DNA of 33,500 nt from an uncultured Saprospiraceae bacterium (GCA_937951685.1 CALFBG010000064.1:1-33500), one strand, 5' to 3'. Shown: positions 8,386-16,709, counted from the stretch's first letter. Numbers and translations: made by a program. The notes: a model not told the origin generated them from the letters alone.

Positions 8386-9558
8386 ATGAACGCATATATT
8401 GTTAAAGCATATAGAAGTGCCGTCGGAAAAGCGAAGAAAGGTGGTTTTAAAAACTACCGTTCTGACGATCTTGCGGTAGACGTAGTAAAACACCTCATGG
8501 AACAAACGCCAGAACTCGATCCGCAACTGATTGACGATGTCATCGTTGGTTGTGCGAATCCGGAAGGCGAACAAGGTTTCCAAATTGGGCGACAAATCTC
8601 GTTGAGAGCTTTAGGCAAATCTGTTCCCGGATTTACCGTCAACCGATATTGTGCTTCTGGTCTAGAAACAATCTCCATTGCCGTAGCAAAAGTTATGGCG
8701 GGTATGGGAGAATGTTTCGTAGCTGGTGGAACGGAAAGCATGAGTATGATTCCAATGACGGGATACAAGTTAGCGCCGGCGTACGCTGTGGCAAGTACAA
8801 CGCCGAACTACTTAACGGGTATGGGAACGACTGCCGAGCAAGTTGGCAAAAAGTTTGGAATTACCCGCGATCAAGCGGATGAGTATTCTTACCAATCTCA
8901 CGTCAAAGCGGCTAATGCCATTGACCAAGGTTATTTCGATGAGCAAATTGTTCCGGTAAAAGTAACAGAAGTTTTTGTTAAAGATGATAAGCGACAAGAG
9001 TCGGAGCACATCGTCAAAATGGACGAAGGTGTAAGAAGAAGTACAACGGTGGAAGGACTTGGTAAATTGCGACCAGTATTTGCACAAAATGGTATCGTGA
9101 CGGCTGGAAACTCTTCACAGACTTCCGACGGTGCTTCTTTCGTTTTGGTAATGAGTGAGCGAATGGTCAAAGCATTAAATCTTACGCCGATTGCACGAAT
9201 GGTTTCTTGCTCGGTAGCGGGTGTTGATCCTTTGTTTATGGGAATTGGTCCTTGTGCGGCAATTCCTAAAGCCTTAAAACAAGGCGGATTAAAATTAAAC
9301 GACATCGAGCAAATTGAGTTGAATGAAGCTTTTGCGGTACAGGCACTTTCTGTCATTCAAGAGGCTGGACTGAACCCTGATATCGTCAATGTCAATGGTG
9401 GCGCGATTGCATTAGGTCATCCACTGGGTTGTACGGGTGCTAAATTATCTACTCAATTGTTCAACGAAATGCGGCGTAGAAACCAGAAATATGGTATGGT
9501 AACGGCTTGCGTCGGTGGTGGACAAGGAATTGCTGGCATTTACGAATTGCTTAACTAA
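8386..9558 (+). CDS. fadA: Acetyl-CoA C-acyltransferase (3-ketoacyl-CoA thiolase)
   Basis: Cytoplasmic thiolase that cleaves 3-ketoacyl-CoA to acetyl-CoA and a shortened acyl-CoA, the last step of beta-oxidation. 390 residues, the usual length. The nucleophile Cys89 sits in NRYCASGLE. His345 lies in the GHPLGCTGAK motif and the second catalytic Cys375 in ACVGGGQG. Also seen are the NEAFA motif and the TAGNSS loop. It is 135 bases downstream of the FadN-type gene and probably in the same transcript, since the gap holds no terminator that I can see. The pair forms the usual trifunctional arrangement. A biosynthetic acetyl-CoA acetyltransferase cannot be fully excluded, but the pairing favours degradation. 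Confidence 0.93.
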   Translation: MNAYIVKAYRSAVGKAKKGGFKNYRSDDLAVDVVKHLMEQTPELDPQLIDDVIVGCANPEGEQGFQIGRQISLRALGKSVPGFTVNRYCASGLETISIAVAKVMAGMGECFVAGGTESMSMIPMTGYKLAPAYAVASTTPNYLTGMGTTAEQVGKKFGITRDQADEYSYQSHVKAANAIDQGYFDEQIVPVKVTEVFVKDDKRQESEHIVKMDEGVRRSTTVEGLGKLRPVFAQNGIVTAGNSSQTSDGASFVLVMSERMVKALNLTPIARMVSCSVAGVDPLFMGIGPCAAIPKALKQGGLKLNDIEQIELNEAFAVQALSVIQEAGLNPDIVNVNGGAIALGHPLGCTGAKLSTQLFNEMRRRNQKYGMVTACVGGGQGIAGIYELLN

Positions 9559-9585
9559 GTCGCACTTTAGCACAAAGCAATTTAT

Positions 9586-9745
9586 GAAGTTGTTTAAAAA
9601 CTCCAAAAATGTTTACGAATTGATCTTTTTGTCCAACTTTTCAGCTTTTTCATCCTCCGTAGCGCTGCTACGAACTCCTAAAAGAGCTTCAATTTGAACA
9701 AAAATCTCTGCTGCTCAACTGCTTTTAGAATTATTAAACAACTTC
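9586..9745 (+). repeat. 160-bp element with 12-bp perfect terminal inverted repeats
   Basis: GAAGTTGTTTAA at 9586-9597 and its exact complement TTAAACAACTTC at 9734-9745 bound a 160-bp unit. Inside is a hairpin block (9642-9690) with outer arms AGCTTTTT/AAAGAGCT and core CGTAGC-GCT-GCTACG. The first 45 nt match 15877-15921 at 38 of 45 positions, and the hairpin block matches the copy at 1-141. It has no reading frame longer than a short overlap with the thiolase. It lies between the thiolase stop and its terminator, so it is probably transcribed as 3' UTR. A MITE is the simplest reading. No clear target duplication is seen beyond a possible TAT. Confidence 0.72.
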
Positions 9746-9765
9746 TATTTTAAAATAAATCAATA

Positions 9766-9803
9766 CTCGAATTTTCCGCTTGGAAGATTCGGGTATTTTT
9801 TTT
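9766..9803 (+). terminator. Rho-independent terminator after fadA
   Basis: Arms 9766-9777 and 9782-9793 form a 12-bp stem with a 4-nt loop and two G-T wobbles, followed directly by TATTTTTTTTT. It ends the plus-strand fadN-fadA transcript, just before the convergent lipoprotein gene that stops at 9823. Confidence 0.85.
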
Positions 9804-9822
9804 GAAAGCTTTTTTACAAATA

Positions 9823-10977
9823 TTACTCTCGAATTAGCGCATGAGGACCGAAGCGCACCGCCCATTTTTTAATGCTTGGAGGTACATCGTTTTTTTGCTT
9901 GGGTTCCGTGGTGAAGTAACGTAGTAGACGGGTAGCGTTGGTGCCATCATCCGCAAGACTGGCTATCCAAATTTTACCTTCGGGTGTATATAGCAGTATG
10001 GAAGCATCTAGCTTTTCTCGACCAACTACATTTCCTACCACGGCAACTGCATTCACCGGATCACCCGGTAAAAGTGCTTGCGTATTCCAATGCTGAAAAT
10101 CGTAGGCGATTTGCTGGTAATACTGCTCCCCTACTAATGCTTTAAAGGTATCGTGTATTTCTTTCGTTTGAAAAATAGCTCCTTTTTGTCCAAAGGATAA
10201 GGTAGCTTTCGGTTTCTTAGCTTGTGCCTCATATTGTCCCGACACCTTTGCTTGAACGCCAAAACTACAAGATTGCTTTTGTTCAAGACTTACGTGGTTT
10301 GGGTGCTTTTTAAAAATCAGTTCGCAGGCTTTTTCCTTCCCCGCTCCATCCACGACGAAGCTTGCTTCTTGTCCCTGCAAATTAGCGTGCGCCAACAATT
10401 CTCCTTTTTCCCCACCACGGTTAAAGTTTATAAAAAAATCAAATCCATTTTTCGTGACATTCCCAATCACGAGCATTCCGTCGTCCCAGATATTGTTGTA
10501 GTGCCAAGCCCCCGTCCAAGCTGCTGCATCTGTTGTAGTTCGCTCTTGAAAGTCAAAAGGATGTTCCTTCGTGTCCTTTGCCATTTTCCAAATTCCAGTC
10601 AAATGCGCCGGATCACTAATGCTACCCATCAATTTACCTACTTCCTTTCCTTCCGCATTTTCAGCTCGTAAAACGAAGCTTTCGTCTAGATTAATTTCGC
10701 CTTTGAGTTTGACCTGCCCTCCCACTTTTGAGTGCTTATAATGACCAAGCAAATTACCTGCGGTATCATTGTACAATAGCAATTCCCATTTTCCTAGTCC
10801 CGCTACGGAACCTTCGTAAGCTTTGATAAAATAGTCTGATAACGTGACCACTTTCGAGCGTTGAGTAATGGTGATTGGAGCGGGCGTTTCGTCCGTGGAA
10901 ATAGTGGGCTGGCTAGGAGATTGGCAAGCGATTAGGCTTGTCAAACAGAGTAAAAACACTAACGATATTTTTGTCAT
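9823..10977 (-). CDS. Putative lipoprotein of unknown function
   Basis: 384 residues starting with a lipoprotein signal: basic start, hydrophobic core, lipobox SLIAC with the lipid-bearing Cys at residue 18. The rest looks beta-rich in about three parts. Residues ~50-130 (GKWELLLYNDTAGNLLGHY, GTWKM-like ends) and ~135-245 (W-G-W start, two later cysteines and CSFGVQAKVSGQY) resemble small lipocalin-like or lysozyme-inhibitor-like barrels. Residues ~260-384 form a separate domain. I do not recognise the family, and the barrel reading is inference from residue pattern only. The gene stands alone, with its own promoter candidate 27 bases upstream of the ATG (11004-11033). Its product probably sits in the outer or inner membrane facing the periplasm. 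Confidence 0.75.
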   Translation of the reverse strand: MTKISLVFLLCLTSLIACQSPSQPTISTDETPAPITITQRSKVVTLSDYFIKAYEGSVAGLGKWELLLYNDTAGNLLGHYKHSKVGGQVKLKGEINLDESFVLRAENAEGKEVGKLMGSISDPAHLTGIWKMAKDTKEHPFDFQERTTTDAAAWTGAWHYNNIWDDGMLVIGNVTKNGFDFFINFNRGGEKGELLAHANLQGQEASFVVDGAGKEKACELIFKKHPNHVSLEQKQSCSFGVQAKVSGQYEAQAKKPKATLSFGQKGAIFQTKEIHDTFKALVGEQYYQQIAYDFQHWNTQALLPGDPVNAVAVVGNVVGREKLDASILLYTPEGKIWIASLADDGTNATRLLRYFTTEPKQKNDVPPSIKKWAVRFGPHALIRE

Positions 10978-11349
10978 AGGATGCGCTTATTTAAAACTTA
11001 AGCCAAAGTTACGGCTTATTTTTTAAAAGCAAAATAGCGCTCTCCGAAGCTTTTTTTAAAGAAATTACAGATTAATACTTACTTTTCCTTTCCGTGGGCA
11101 TAATATCTACCACATCGACAACAGTCTGATGATCAATTAATTAAACTCGACACAATTGCTTTGAGAATCACATAATTTATCTAATTAAAGCTTATTTCCA
11201 GCCAAATTGCCATTAATTTTGAATCAAATACGGAAGAAGTTCTTTAGTAAAATAACTACTTAGCAATACAATAAGAAGTCAAGATATTATTTTGACAATT
11301 GTATTCGTATTTTTTTCTGCATCAATCAAAAAATCAAAATTAGTTTAGC
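10978..11349. other. Divergent promoter region between lipoprotein gene and glnII
   Basis: 372 AT-rich bases without a gene. The left end holds the lipoprotein promoter candidate on the minus strand. The right 150 bases must serve glnII on the plus strand. A TTTGACA-like motif occurs at 11291-11297, but no full TAnnTTTG box lies at the right distance, so the glnII promoter remains unassigned. I saw no riboswitch-like structure. Confidence 0.4.
11004..11033 (-). promoter_or_regulatory. Bacteroidota-type promoter for the lipoprotein gene
   Basis: On the minus strand TTTG (11033-11030) is followed after 18 bases by TAACTTTG (11011-11004), matching TTG-N17-23-TAnnTTTG. The ATG is at 10977, giving a leader of roughly 20 bases. 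Confidence 0.65.
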
Positions 11350-12366
11350 ATGGCAAAGTTCAAATTGGAATACATCTGGTTAGATGGTTATCAACCTACT
11401 CAAAATTTAAGAAGTAAAACGCGGATTGAAAAAGATTTTAGTGGTCAATTAGAAGATTGTCCGATGTGGAATTTCGATGGCAGTTCTACCCAACAAGCGG
11501 AAGGAGGATCGTCGGATTGTTTGTTGAAGCCCGTTGCGATTCATCCTGATCCAGATCGTCGCCAAGCTTTTTTAGTGATGTGTGAAGTTTTAAATCCAGA
11601 CCGAACACCACACGCTTCTAATGGTAGAGCAACCATTAATGATGATGATCAAGATTTTTGGTTTGGTTTTGAGCAAGAGTATTTTCTTTGGGATTTAACG
11701 ACGAACAAGCCCCTCGGATTTCCAGAAAATGGCTTTCCAAATCCACAAGGACAATATTACTGTTCCGTTGGTGCAGCTAATGCTTTTGGTAGATCAATCG
11801 TGGAAGAACATTTAGACATTTGCCTAGAGGCCGATATCAATATTGAAGGCATCAACGCGGAGGTCGCTGCTGGTCAATGGGAGTTTCAAGTTTTTGCGAA
11901 AGGTGCAGCGAAAGCGGGCGACCAAACTTGGTTGGCGCGCTACTTACTAGAGCGCACAGCAGAAAAATATGGGGTTGGTATCAACTGGCATTGTAAGCCC
12001 GTCGTAGGAGATTGGAATGGTTCTGGGATGCACGCTAATTTCTCTAATGAGACCTTACGAACTTGTGGCAGCAAAGCCGTCTACGAAGAAATTTGTGAAG
12101 CATTTGCGCCTTACGTTCAAGAACATATGGAAGTATACGGTGCCGATAATGCAATGCGTTTGACGGGTTTGCACGAGACGCAAGCGATGGATAAATTTAG
12201 TTATGGCGTATCGGATCGTGGGGCTTCTATTCGGATTCCCATTGCCACGGTGGAGAACAACTGGAAAGGCTGGTTGGAAGATCGTCGACCCAATTCGGAA
12301 GCAGATCCTTACAAGGTAGCAGCGCGAATTATTAAAACGGTTAAGAACGCACTCGTTCCTGCATAA
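11350..12366 (+). CDS. glnII: Glutamine synthetase, type II (eukaryote-like)
   Basis: Condenses ammonia with glutamate using ATP, the main entry point for nitrogen. At 338 residues it is the short class II form, not GSI (~470) or GSIII (~720). Motifs: beta-grasp region with WNFDGSSTQQAEG (40-52), FGFEQEYFLWD (106-115) with metal-binding Glu108/Glu110, YYCSVG (137-141), INAEVAAGQWEFQ (168-180) with Glu171/Glu178, NGSGMHAN (223-230) with His228, and DRGASIRIP (289-297). The regulatory tyrosine loop of adenylylated GSI enzymes is absent, so control is likely transcriptional or by feedback. It stands alone and ends at a bidirectional terminator shared with the convergent gene at 12620. Class II enzymes are known in several Bacteroidota, so it need not be a recent transfer. 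Confidence 0.95.
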   Translation: MAKFKLEYIWLDGYQPTQNLRSKTRIEKDFSGQLEDCPMWNFDGSSTQQAEGGSSDCLLKPVAIHPDPDRRQAFLVMCEVLNPDRTPHASNGRATINDDDQDFWFGFEQEYFLWDLTTNKPLGFPENGFPNPQGQYYCSVGAANAFGRSIVEEHLDICLEADINIEGINAEVAAGQWEFQVFAKGAAKAGDQTWLARYLLERTAEKYGVGINWHCKPVVGDWNGSGMHANFSNETLRTCGSKAVYEEICEAFAPYVQEHMEVYGADNAMRLTGLHETQAMDKFSYGVSDRGASIRIPIATVENNWKGWLEDRRPNSEADPYKVAARIIKTVKNALVPA

Positions 12367-12408
12367 AAAAACTAAAATTGAATTAAAATAATTCATTTAG
12401 AATATACC

Positions 12409-12489
12409 GAGATTATCTAATCATAATCTCAAAAAGAAGCATTTAAAATCAAAAAGTTGTTGTAAAAATTATACTTGGTACAACTTCTT
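12409..12489. repeat. Two short inverted repeats after glnII
   Basis: GAGATTAT-CTAATC-ATAATCTC at 12409-12430 is a perfect 8-bp stem without a T-run. AAGTTGT at 12454-12460 and ACAACTT further right (to about 12487) form a loose inverted pair resembling the ends of the element family at 9586-9745. Both lie between the glnII stop and its terminator. Function unknown. Confidence 0.45.
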
Positions 12490-12511
12490 TTCCTTTGGTT
12501 AGGGTAATTAA

Positions 12512-12550
12512 AAAAGCAGCTAAACTCGTGAGGGAGCTTTAGCTGCTTTT
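12512..12550. terminator. Bidirectional terminator between glnII and the 12620 gene
   Basis: AAAAGCAGCTAAA (12512-12524) and TTTAGCTGCTTTT (12538-12550) are perfect complements forming a 13-bp stem with a 13-nt loop. T-rich sequence follows on the plus strand, and a cleaner TTTTTTAATT run follows on the minus strand. It serves both converging transcripts. Confidence 0.88.
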
Positions 12551-12619
12551 CTTTGTTTTAAACATCGGGACAAGTATTTTAAATGTCCTATCCACTCGCT
12601 TCCATTCGTAGCATTAGAA

Positions 12620-12946
12620 CTAAGAACCTTTCATTTTAAACCGAACGTTTAGAAATGCTGCTTGTCGCAATGCTTTTTGGACATCGTTGATGGTGCCCAT
12701 CGTAATATCTTCAGTCATCACTTTAAGTTCGACGATATTATCTACCGCGGCCGGATTTCTCTTTTTGGCAGCTTGCAAGCTATTGCTTAATTCTTCGATA
12801 GAAACCAATTTTTGATTAAGCAAAATAGAATCATCCGAAATGACTTTGATGGTAAAAGTATCTCGGTCGTCACTCAAAACGCCACAGCTTTCGAAAGCGA
12901 TTCCAAATAGGCATAAAACTAAAAATATTGATATTTTAATTTTCAT
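12620..12946 (-). CDS. Small secreted protein, ExbD-periplasmic-domain-like fold pattern
   Basis: 108 residues. It has a hydrophobic signal (residues 4-18) and a cysteine at 21 in the context AFESC, a poor lipobox, so lipidation is possible but not certain. The mature part reads strand (FTIKVISDDSILLN), helix (IEELSNSLQAAKKRN), strand (NIVELKVMTEDI), helix (DVQKALRQAAF), strand (NVRFKM). That is the beta-alpha-beta-alpha-beta order of the ExbD/TolR periplasmic domain, and it can be laid over the two ExbD proteins at 3452-4262. The ExbD transmembrane Asp motif is missing, so it cannot act as a channel subunit. The fold call is inference. It lies 11 bases after the stop of the large propeller gene and is almost certainly co-transcribed with it. 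Confidence 0.8.
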   Translation of the reverse strand: MKIKISIFLVLCLFGIAFESCGVLSDDRDTFTIKVISDDSILLNQKLVSIEELSNSLQAAKKRNPAAVDNIVELKVMTEDITMGTINDVQKALRQAAFLNVRFKMKGS

Positions 12947-12957
12947 CGTTGGAATTT

Positions 12958-15846
12958 TTATTTACCAATTTTCAAGTTTTGCGTTTCCGTTTGTCCATCT
13001 TTCGTTACACTCACTTCGTAAGTGGCTCGTTTCAGGTAGAACTGTCCATTTTTAGCCGCTTTAATTTTGAGTGCTTTGGCATCTTTCTTTTTGATTTCAT
13101 TCAAATACTTGGTATAAGCCTTTACCTTATTTTCGTCGAACGAAAGATTGTAGCTAATGTAATTCATCCCTTTTACCGCCTCCTGTTCAAGCGTTTTAAG
13201 TACTAATCCCTTTTCTGTTTTGATTTCGATTTTCATTTTTCCTGCGGTCTGTGCATAAACTGGAATTTGCAACTCATACTCGCTCGCTGGACGGTAATTA
13301 TTCCAACTACTTCCCCAACGGCTGCTGTATCGAATATCCTTCATGGCAAATAGGTGCAATGGCTTCTTCATTAGGTTTTCGTCCATCGCTTGCAAATGCT
13401 CAATGTTTGCTACGTAGATTGATCTTCCGTGCGTCCCTACGATTAAGTCTTTTTCTCGGGAATGAACAACTACGTCATGTACGGACACGGAAGGTAAACC
13501 TTCTTTCATTTGCATAAAGCTATTCCCTCGATCTAGAGAAACATACAAGCCATGATCAGTTCCCACGTACAATAAATTAGGATTCTCAGGATCTTCGTGA
13601 ATGACGTTCACGGGTTCATTGGGCAAATCATTACCAATTGCTTTCCAAGTTTTACCATAATTTTCTGAAACGTAGATATACTTATTGAAATCATCCCAAC
13701 GGTAACCATTCAAACTCGCATAAACGCGAGATTTTTCGTGTGCGGAGGCAAGTACCGTTGTTACCCACATTCTTTCTGGAAGGCCCTGAGTAATTTTTTG
13801 CCAACTCACCCCACCGTCTTTACTGACGTGAATGAGTCCATCGTCACTTCCAGCATACAATAAGCCAAAACTCAGTGGCGATTCATTGATCGAAGTCAAG
13901 GTGGAATAGGCTACGTCCCCCTTGATTCCTCCAGTTGTTAAGTCTTTAGAAATAGCCTCAAAATCCTCGCCCTGATTAAAGGAACGATGCACTTTATTGG
14001 AGCCCATATAAAGAATATCTTGATTGTGGACGGACAGGTGAATGGGAGCTTGCCAATTCCAACGCAAAGGTCGTTCCCCTAATTCGTGCTTCGGCGTGAT
14101 GTAATCCGTTTGACCGGAGTTTTTATTAATTCTAAAATAATTACCAAATTGATATCCAGTGTAAACCGTATTGTTATCTCGCAAATCTACGGCAATCTGC
14201 ATCCCATCGCCGCCCATGATGGATTTATAAGGATACTGGCCAGAATTATGCCAAGCGTAGCTCGCTTTGTAGGAACTGGGGCCAACCCAAACGCCATTAT
14301 CTTGCAAGCCACCGTAAATATTGTAAGGCTTTGCCATGTCCACCGCGACGGCATAAAACTGCCCTACCGCAGGACTGTTACATTTGATCCAAGTCTCGCC
14401 GTCATCGTAAGAAATATTAATTCCACCATCATTCCCTAAGATGATGTGCTTATCTCGATTAGGGTTTAACCAAAGTGCGTGATGATCAACGTGTACATTC
14501 TCTCGATTGATATCTTTGAAGGTTTTTCCGCCATCGGTAGAGATTAAAATCGGAACGCCCATAAAGATAATTTTGTCGGGATCCATGGGCGAAACTCTAA
14601 TTTGACCAAAGTAGTATCCGTAGGAATTATAAACATTATCGAGATAGTTTTCGTGGGTTTTCTTCCAAGTTTTCCCTTCGTCGTCGGAGCGATAAATTTC
14701 TGCCCCTTTCACTGGTGTGTCAAACAACAGCGAATTAGCATCTTCCAAATATTCAACCAAAGCAAAAGGCGTAATTTTATCGTCCTTTACCATCTTAATA
14801 ATCTTCTTCTCGGTATATTTTTTAGGAAAATTATTTCCTCGTAGATAAGCTTTAATTTCTTTTTCGTCTAATTTTAAGAAATCAGCTTTTGACATATTCC
14901 GCAAATCGTCTTTCGTCAAGCCCTCGTCCGCTTCTTTATCTTTATCGGGTCTACGATCGTAATTATCAAGGATCGCGTAGAGTACCGTTTTCGTTCCTTT
15001 TTTATACATCGTCAGACCGATTCTTCCAACGCCTTCACCCGTAGGAAAACCACTTTTTCCTTGTGAAAGCAATTCCCAATTTTCGCCACCATCTAGTGAC
15101 TTGTAAATGCCAGAACCTTTACCCGCTTCTACGAAATTCCAAGCGCTTCGTTCTCGCTCCCAAGTAGCCGCGTAAAGAATTGCAGGATTACTCGGGTCGA
15201 TCATTAAATCAATCGCACCTGATTTTTCATTTGCGTACAAAACTTTCTTCCATGTGTTACCTCCGTCGGTCGTTTTGTAAACGCCACGTTCTTCGTTGGG
15301 CGAATATAAATGCCCTAATACTGCGACCCAGAGTACATCGGGATTGGTTGGATGGAGTACAATTCTACCGATATGGTGACTTTCTCCGAGCCCTTTGTGC
15401 GCCCAAGTTTTACCACCATCGGTACTTTTATACATTCCGACGCCGGCGTAAGAAGATCGACTGGAGTTATTTTCTCCCGTTCCAGCCCAAATAATATTTT
15501 TGTCCCAGTTGACGGCAATATCTCCGAGCGTCATCACGATTTCATCCTCAAAAAGCGGTTGAAAGGAAGTTCCGTTATTCTCCGTTTTCCACAAACCTCC
15601 CGAAGCGTAAGCAACGTAGAAGTGACTAGGATCTTTTGGAGAAACCGCAATATCCGTTACCCGACCACTAAACACCGTAGGGCCTACGGAGCGAAAAGGA
15701 ATCTGATCGACGAGTGAATTGGAGCGGAGTTTTTGTCGTTTTTGAAATTCTGCAATCCGATCTGCACTCGCCGTGGCGGGTGGTTGGATTTGCGCTAATA
15801 ATTGTAGGGTGAAAAATAGGGGAAGCAGGAGCAAAAGTTTTTTCAT
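12958..15846 (-). CDS. Secreted VPS10/sortilin-type Asp-box (BNR) propeller protein
   Basis: 962 residues with a Sec signal peptide (MKKLLLLLPLFFTLQLLAQ, cleavage after about residue 19). About ten Asp-box motifs of the form S-x-D-x-G-x-T-W are spread through residues ~90-800 (for example STDGGKTW, TTDGGNTW, SLDGGENW, SDDEGKTW, STDGGKTF, SKDGGVSW, SENYGKTW), marking one or two large beta-propellers of the sortilin/VPS10 or BNR class. The last ~140 residues are a separate beta-rich tail without a T9SS sorting signature. Homologues are often labelled glycosyl hydrolases, but I see no catalytic residues to support that. A binding or chaperone-like role outside the cytoplasm is equally possible. 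The small gene at 12620 follows after 11 bases. Confidence 0.88.
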   Translation of the reverse strand: MKKLLLLLPLFFTLQLLAQIQPPATASADRIAEFQKRQKLRSNSLVDQIPFRSVGPTVFSGRVTDIAVSPKDPSHFYVAYASGGLWKTENNGTSFQPLFEDEIVMTLGDIAVNWDKNIIWAGTGENNSSRSSYAGVGMYKSTDGGKTWAHKGLGESHHIGRIVLHPTNPDVLWVAVLGHLYSPNEERGVYKTTDGGNTWKKVLYANEKSGAIDLMIDPSNPAILYAATWERERSAWNFVEAGKGSGIYKSLDGGENWELLSQGKSGFPTGEGVGRIGLTMYKKGTKTVLYAILDNYDRRPDKDKEADEGLTKDDLRNMSKADFLKLDEKEIKAYLRGNNFPKKYTEKKIIKMVKDDKITPFALVEYLEDANSLLFDTPVKGAEIYRSDDEGKTWKKTHENYLDNVYNSYGYYFGQIRVSPMDPDKIIFMGVPILISTDGGKTFKDINRENVHVDHHALWLNPNRDKHIILGNDGGINISYDDGETWIKCNSPAVGQFYAVAVDMAKPYNIYGGLQDNGVWVGPSSYKASYAWHNSGQYPYKSIMGGDGMQIAVDLRDNNTVYTGYQFGNYFRINKNSGQTDYITPKHELGERPLRWNWQAPIHLSVHNQDILYMGSNKVHRSFNQGEDFEAISKDLTTGGIKGDVAYSTLTSINESPLSFGLLYAGSDDGLIHVSKDGGVSWQKITQGLPERMWVTTVLASAHEKSRVYASLNGYRWDDFNKYIYVSENYGKTWKAIGNDLPNEPVNVIHEDPENPNLLYVGTDHGLYVSLDRGNSFMQMKEGLPSVSVHDVVVHSREKDLIVGTHGRSIYVANIEHLQAMDENLMKKPLHLFAMKDIRYSSRWGSSWNNYRPASEYELQIPVYAQTAGKMKIEIKTEKGLVLKTLEQEAVKGMNYISYNLSFDENKVKAYTKYLNEIKKKDAKALKIKAAKNGQFYLKRATYEVSVTKDGQTETQNLKIGK

Positions 15847-15876
15847 TGTTGACTAGACTTAGGGAAGTTAGGATTA

Positions 15877-16015
15877 GAAGTTGGTTAAAAACTCCAAAAA
15901 AAATGACAAGTTGATCTTTTTAGGATAAACGTCTATCGTAAACTTAGGAATAATCTAGGAAAATGGGTAAGCGAAAGCGAAGTTTTTATGGAAGAAGTTA
16001 TTTTAAAATAACTTC
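15877..16015. repeat. Degenerate 139-bp copy of the TIR-bounded element
   Basis: The left end GAAGTTGGTTAA and the next 33 bases match 9586-9630 at 38 of 45 positions. The right end (16003-16015, TTAAAATAACTTC) is an imperfect complement of the left end and forms half of a perfect 22-bp palindrome at 15994-16015. The central GC-rich hairpin of the other copies is not present, so this copy has decayed or is a variant. It lies 30 bases upstream of the propeller gene start, where that gene's promoter should be. Confidence 0.6.
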
Positions 16016-16021
16016 CCTTTT

Positions 16022-16065
16022 TTTTTAAAAAAAAACAGAAGCGTACCGAAATACACTTCTGTTTT
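16022..16065 (-). terminator. Terminator of the sigma/DUF4252 operon
   Basis: Arms 16032-16045 and 16052-16065 form a 14-bp stem with a 6-nt loop. On the minus strand it is followed by about ten T. It lies about 60 bases past the stop of the last DUF4252-like gene. Confidence 0.88.
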
Positions 16066-16122
16066 ATAATAAATCGAATTAGCACAATTTAAACTTAGCT
16101 GAAAAATCCAACTACGGTTTTC

Positions 16123-16650
16123 TTAGGCTTGTGGAACAACCTTCTTCTTTTTCGGCACCTTTTTAAGGTATTCACCGCCTTCCACGTCAATGTTTAGTTT
16201 ACTCAAATCTTCGTAATTCAGTTTACCTTGCAAACTCAGTAAAACGAAATCATCTTCTCCATTGACTACGATTAGTAGATTCGTAATCGCTTTTTTATTT
16301 TCCTTGATGAAAATATTGACTTTTGATTTTCCTTCCTGAATGGTCATCAATTCTTCAAAATCATCTTTTCGAACTTGTTGCAATAGTTGCTTTACATCCG
16401 TCTTTTTTACGATGTTTCCATTTTCCATGAACATGACTTTCAATCTAGAAACGTGGCGAAGCGCCTCTTTTGCTTCGTCATCATCCGCATGCTTAGTGGC
16501 CAACTTCAATACCCATCCTCCAAGACTGATGTTTGTTACGTTCTTATAGGTTTTGTATTTTTGATAAAAATTATTAATCGCTTTATTTTGTCCAACGCTA
16601 AGCATGGGGATACTCAACAAGACTAAGATTATTAACTGTTTCATTTTCAT
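16123..16650 (-). CDS. DUF4252-like secreted protein, paralogue B
   Basis: 175 residues with a signal peptide (about 1-21, ending SVGQ). The body has the DUF4252 pattern: an N-terminal helical part, a middle segment LRHVSRLKVMFMENG, and a C-terminal stretch ending DDFVLLSLQGKLNYEDLSKL, then a basic tail rich in Lys and Val. The gene just upstream encodes a clear paralogue of identical length (GDESFVMMSFVGKINLEQLSKL at the same place). The function of this family is not known to me. In Bacteroidota it commonly sits behind an ECF sigma factor, as here, so it is probably a target of that sigma factor. It is last in the operon, before the terminator at 16022-16065. Confidence 0.85.
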   Translation of the reverse strand: MKMKQLIILVLLSIPMLSVGQNKAINNFYQKYKTYKNVTNISLGGWVLKLATKHADDDEAKEALRHVSRLKVMFMENGNIVKKTDVKQLLQQVRKDDFEELMTIQEGKSKVNIFIKENKKAITNLLIVVNGEDDFVLLSLQGKLNYEDLSKLNIDVEGGEYLKKVPKKKKVVPQA

Positions 16651-16709
16651 TTGTTTTTAATTGTTCAAAAAATCTACCTAAGCGAAATTAGAGGCATTGT
16701 AATCCCTAG

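Noticed and set aside
8454..9356. Several frames of 91-141 codons overlapping the thiolase gene on both strands
   Set aside because: The thiolase motifs and length are complete in one frame; the others are shadows.
14086..15717. Plus-strand frames of 80-121 codons opposite the Asp-box propeller gene
   Set aside because: Antisense to repeated Asp-box sequence, with no independent support.
12958..15846. Glycosyl hydrolase label for the Asp-box protein
   Set aside because: Asp-boxes mark a propeller fold, not catalysis; no sialidase Arg triad or paired acidic catalytic residues could be picked out.
15994..16015. Perfect 22-bp palindrome followed by a T-run on the plus strand, possible terminator
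   Set aside because: No plus-strand gene lies upstream to be terminated; it is better explained as the right end of a decayed TIR element.
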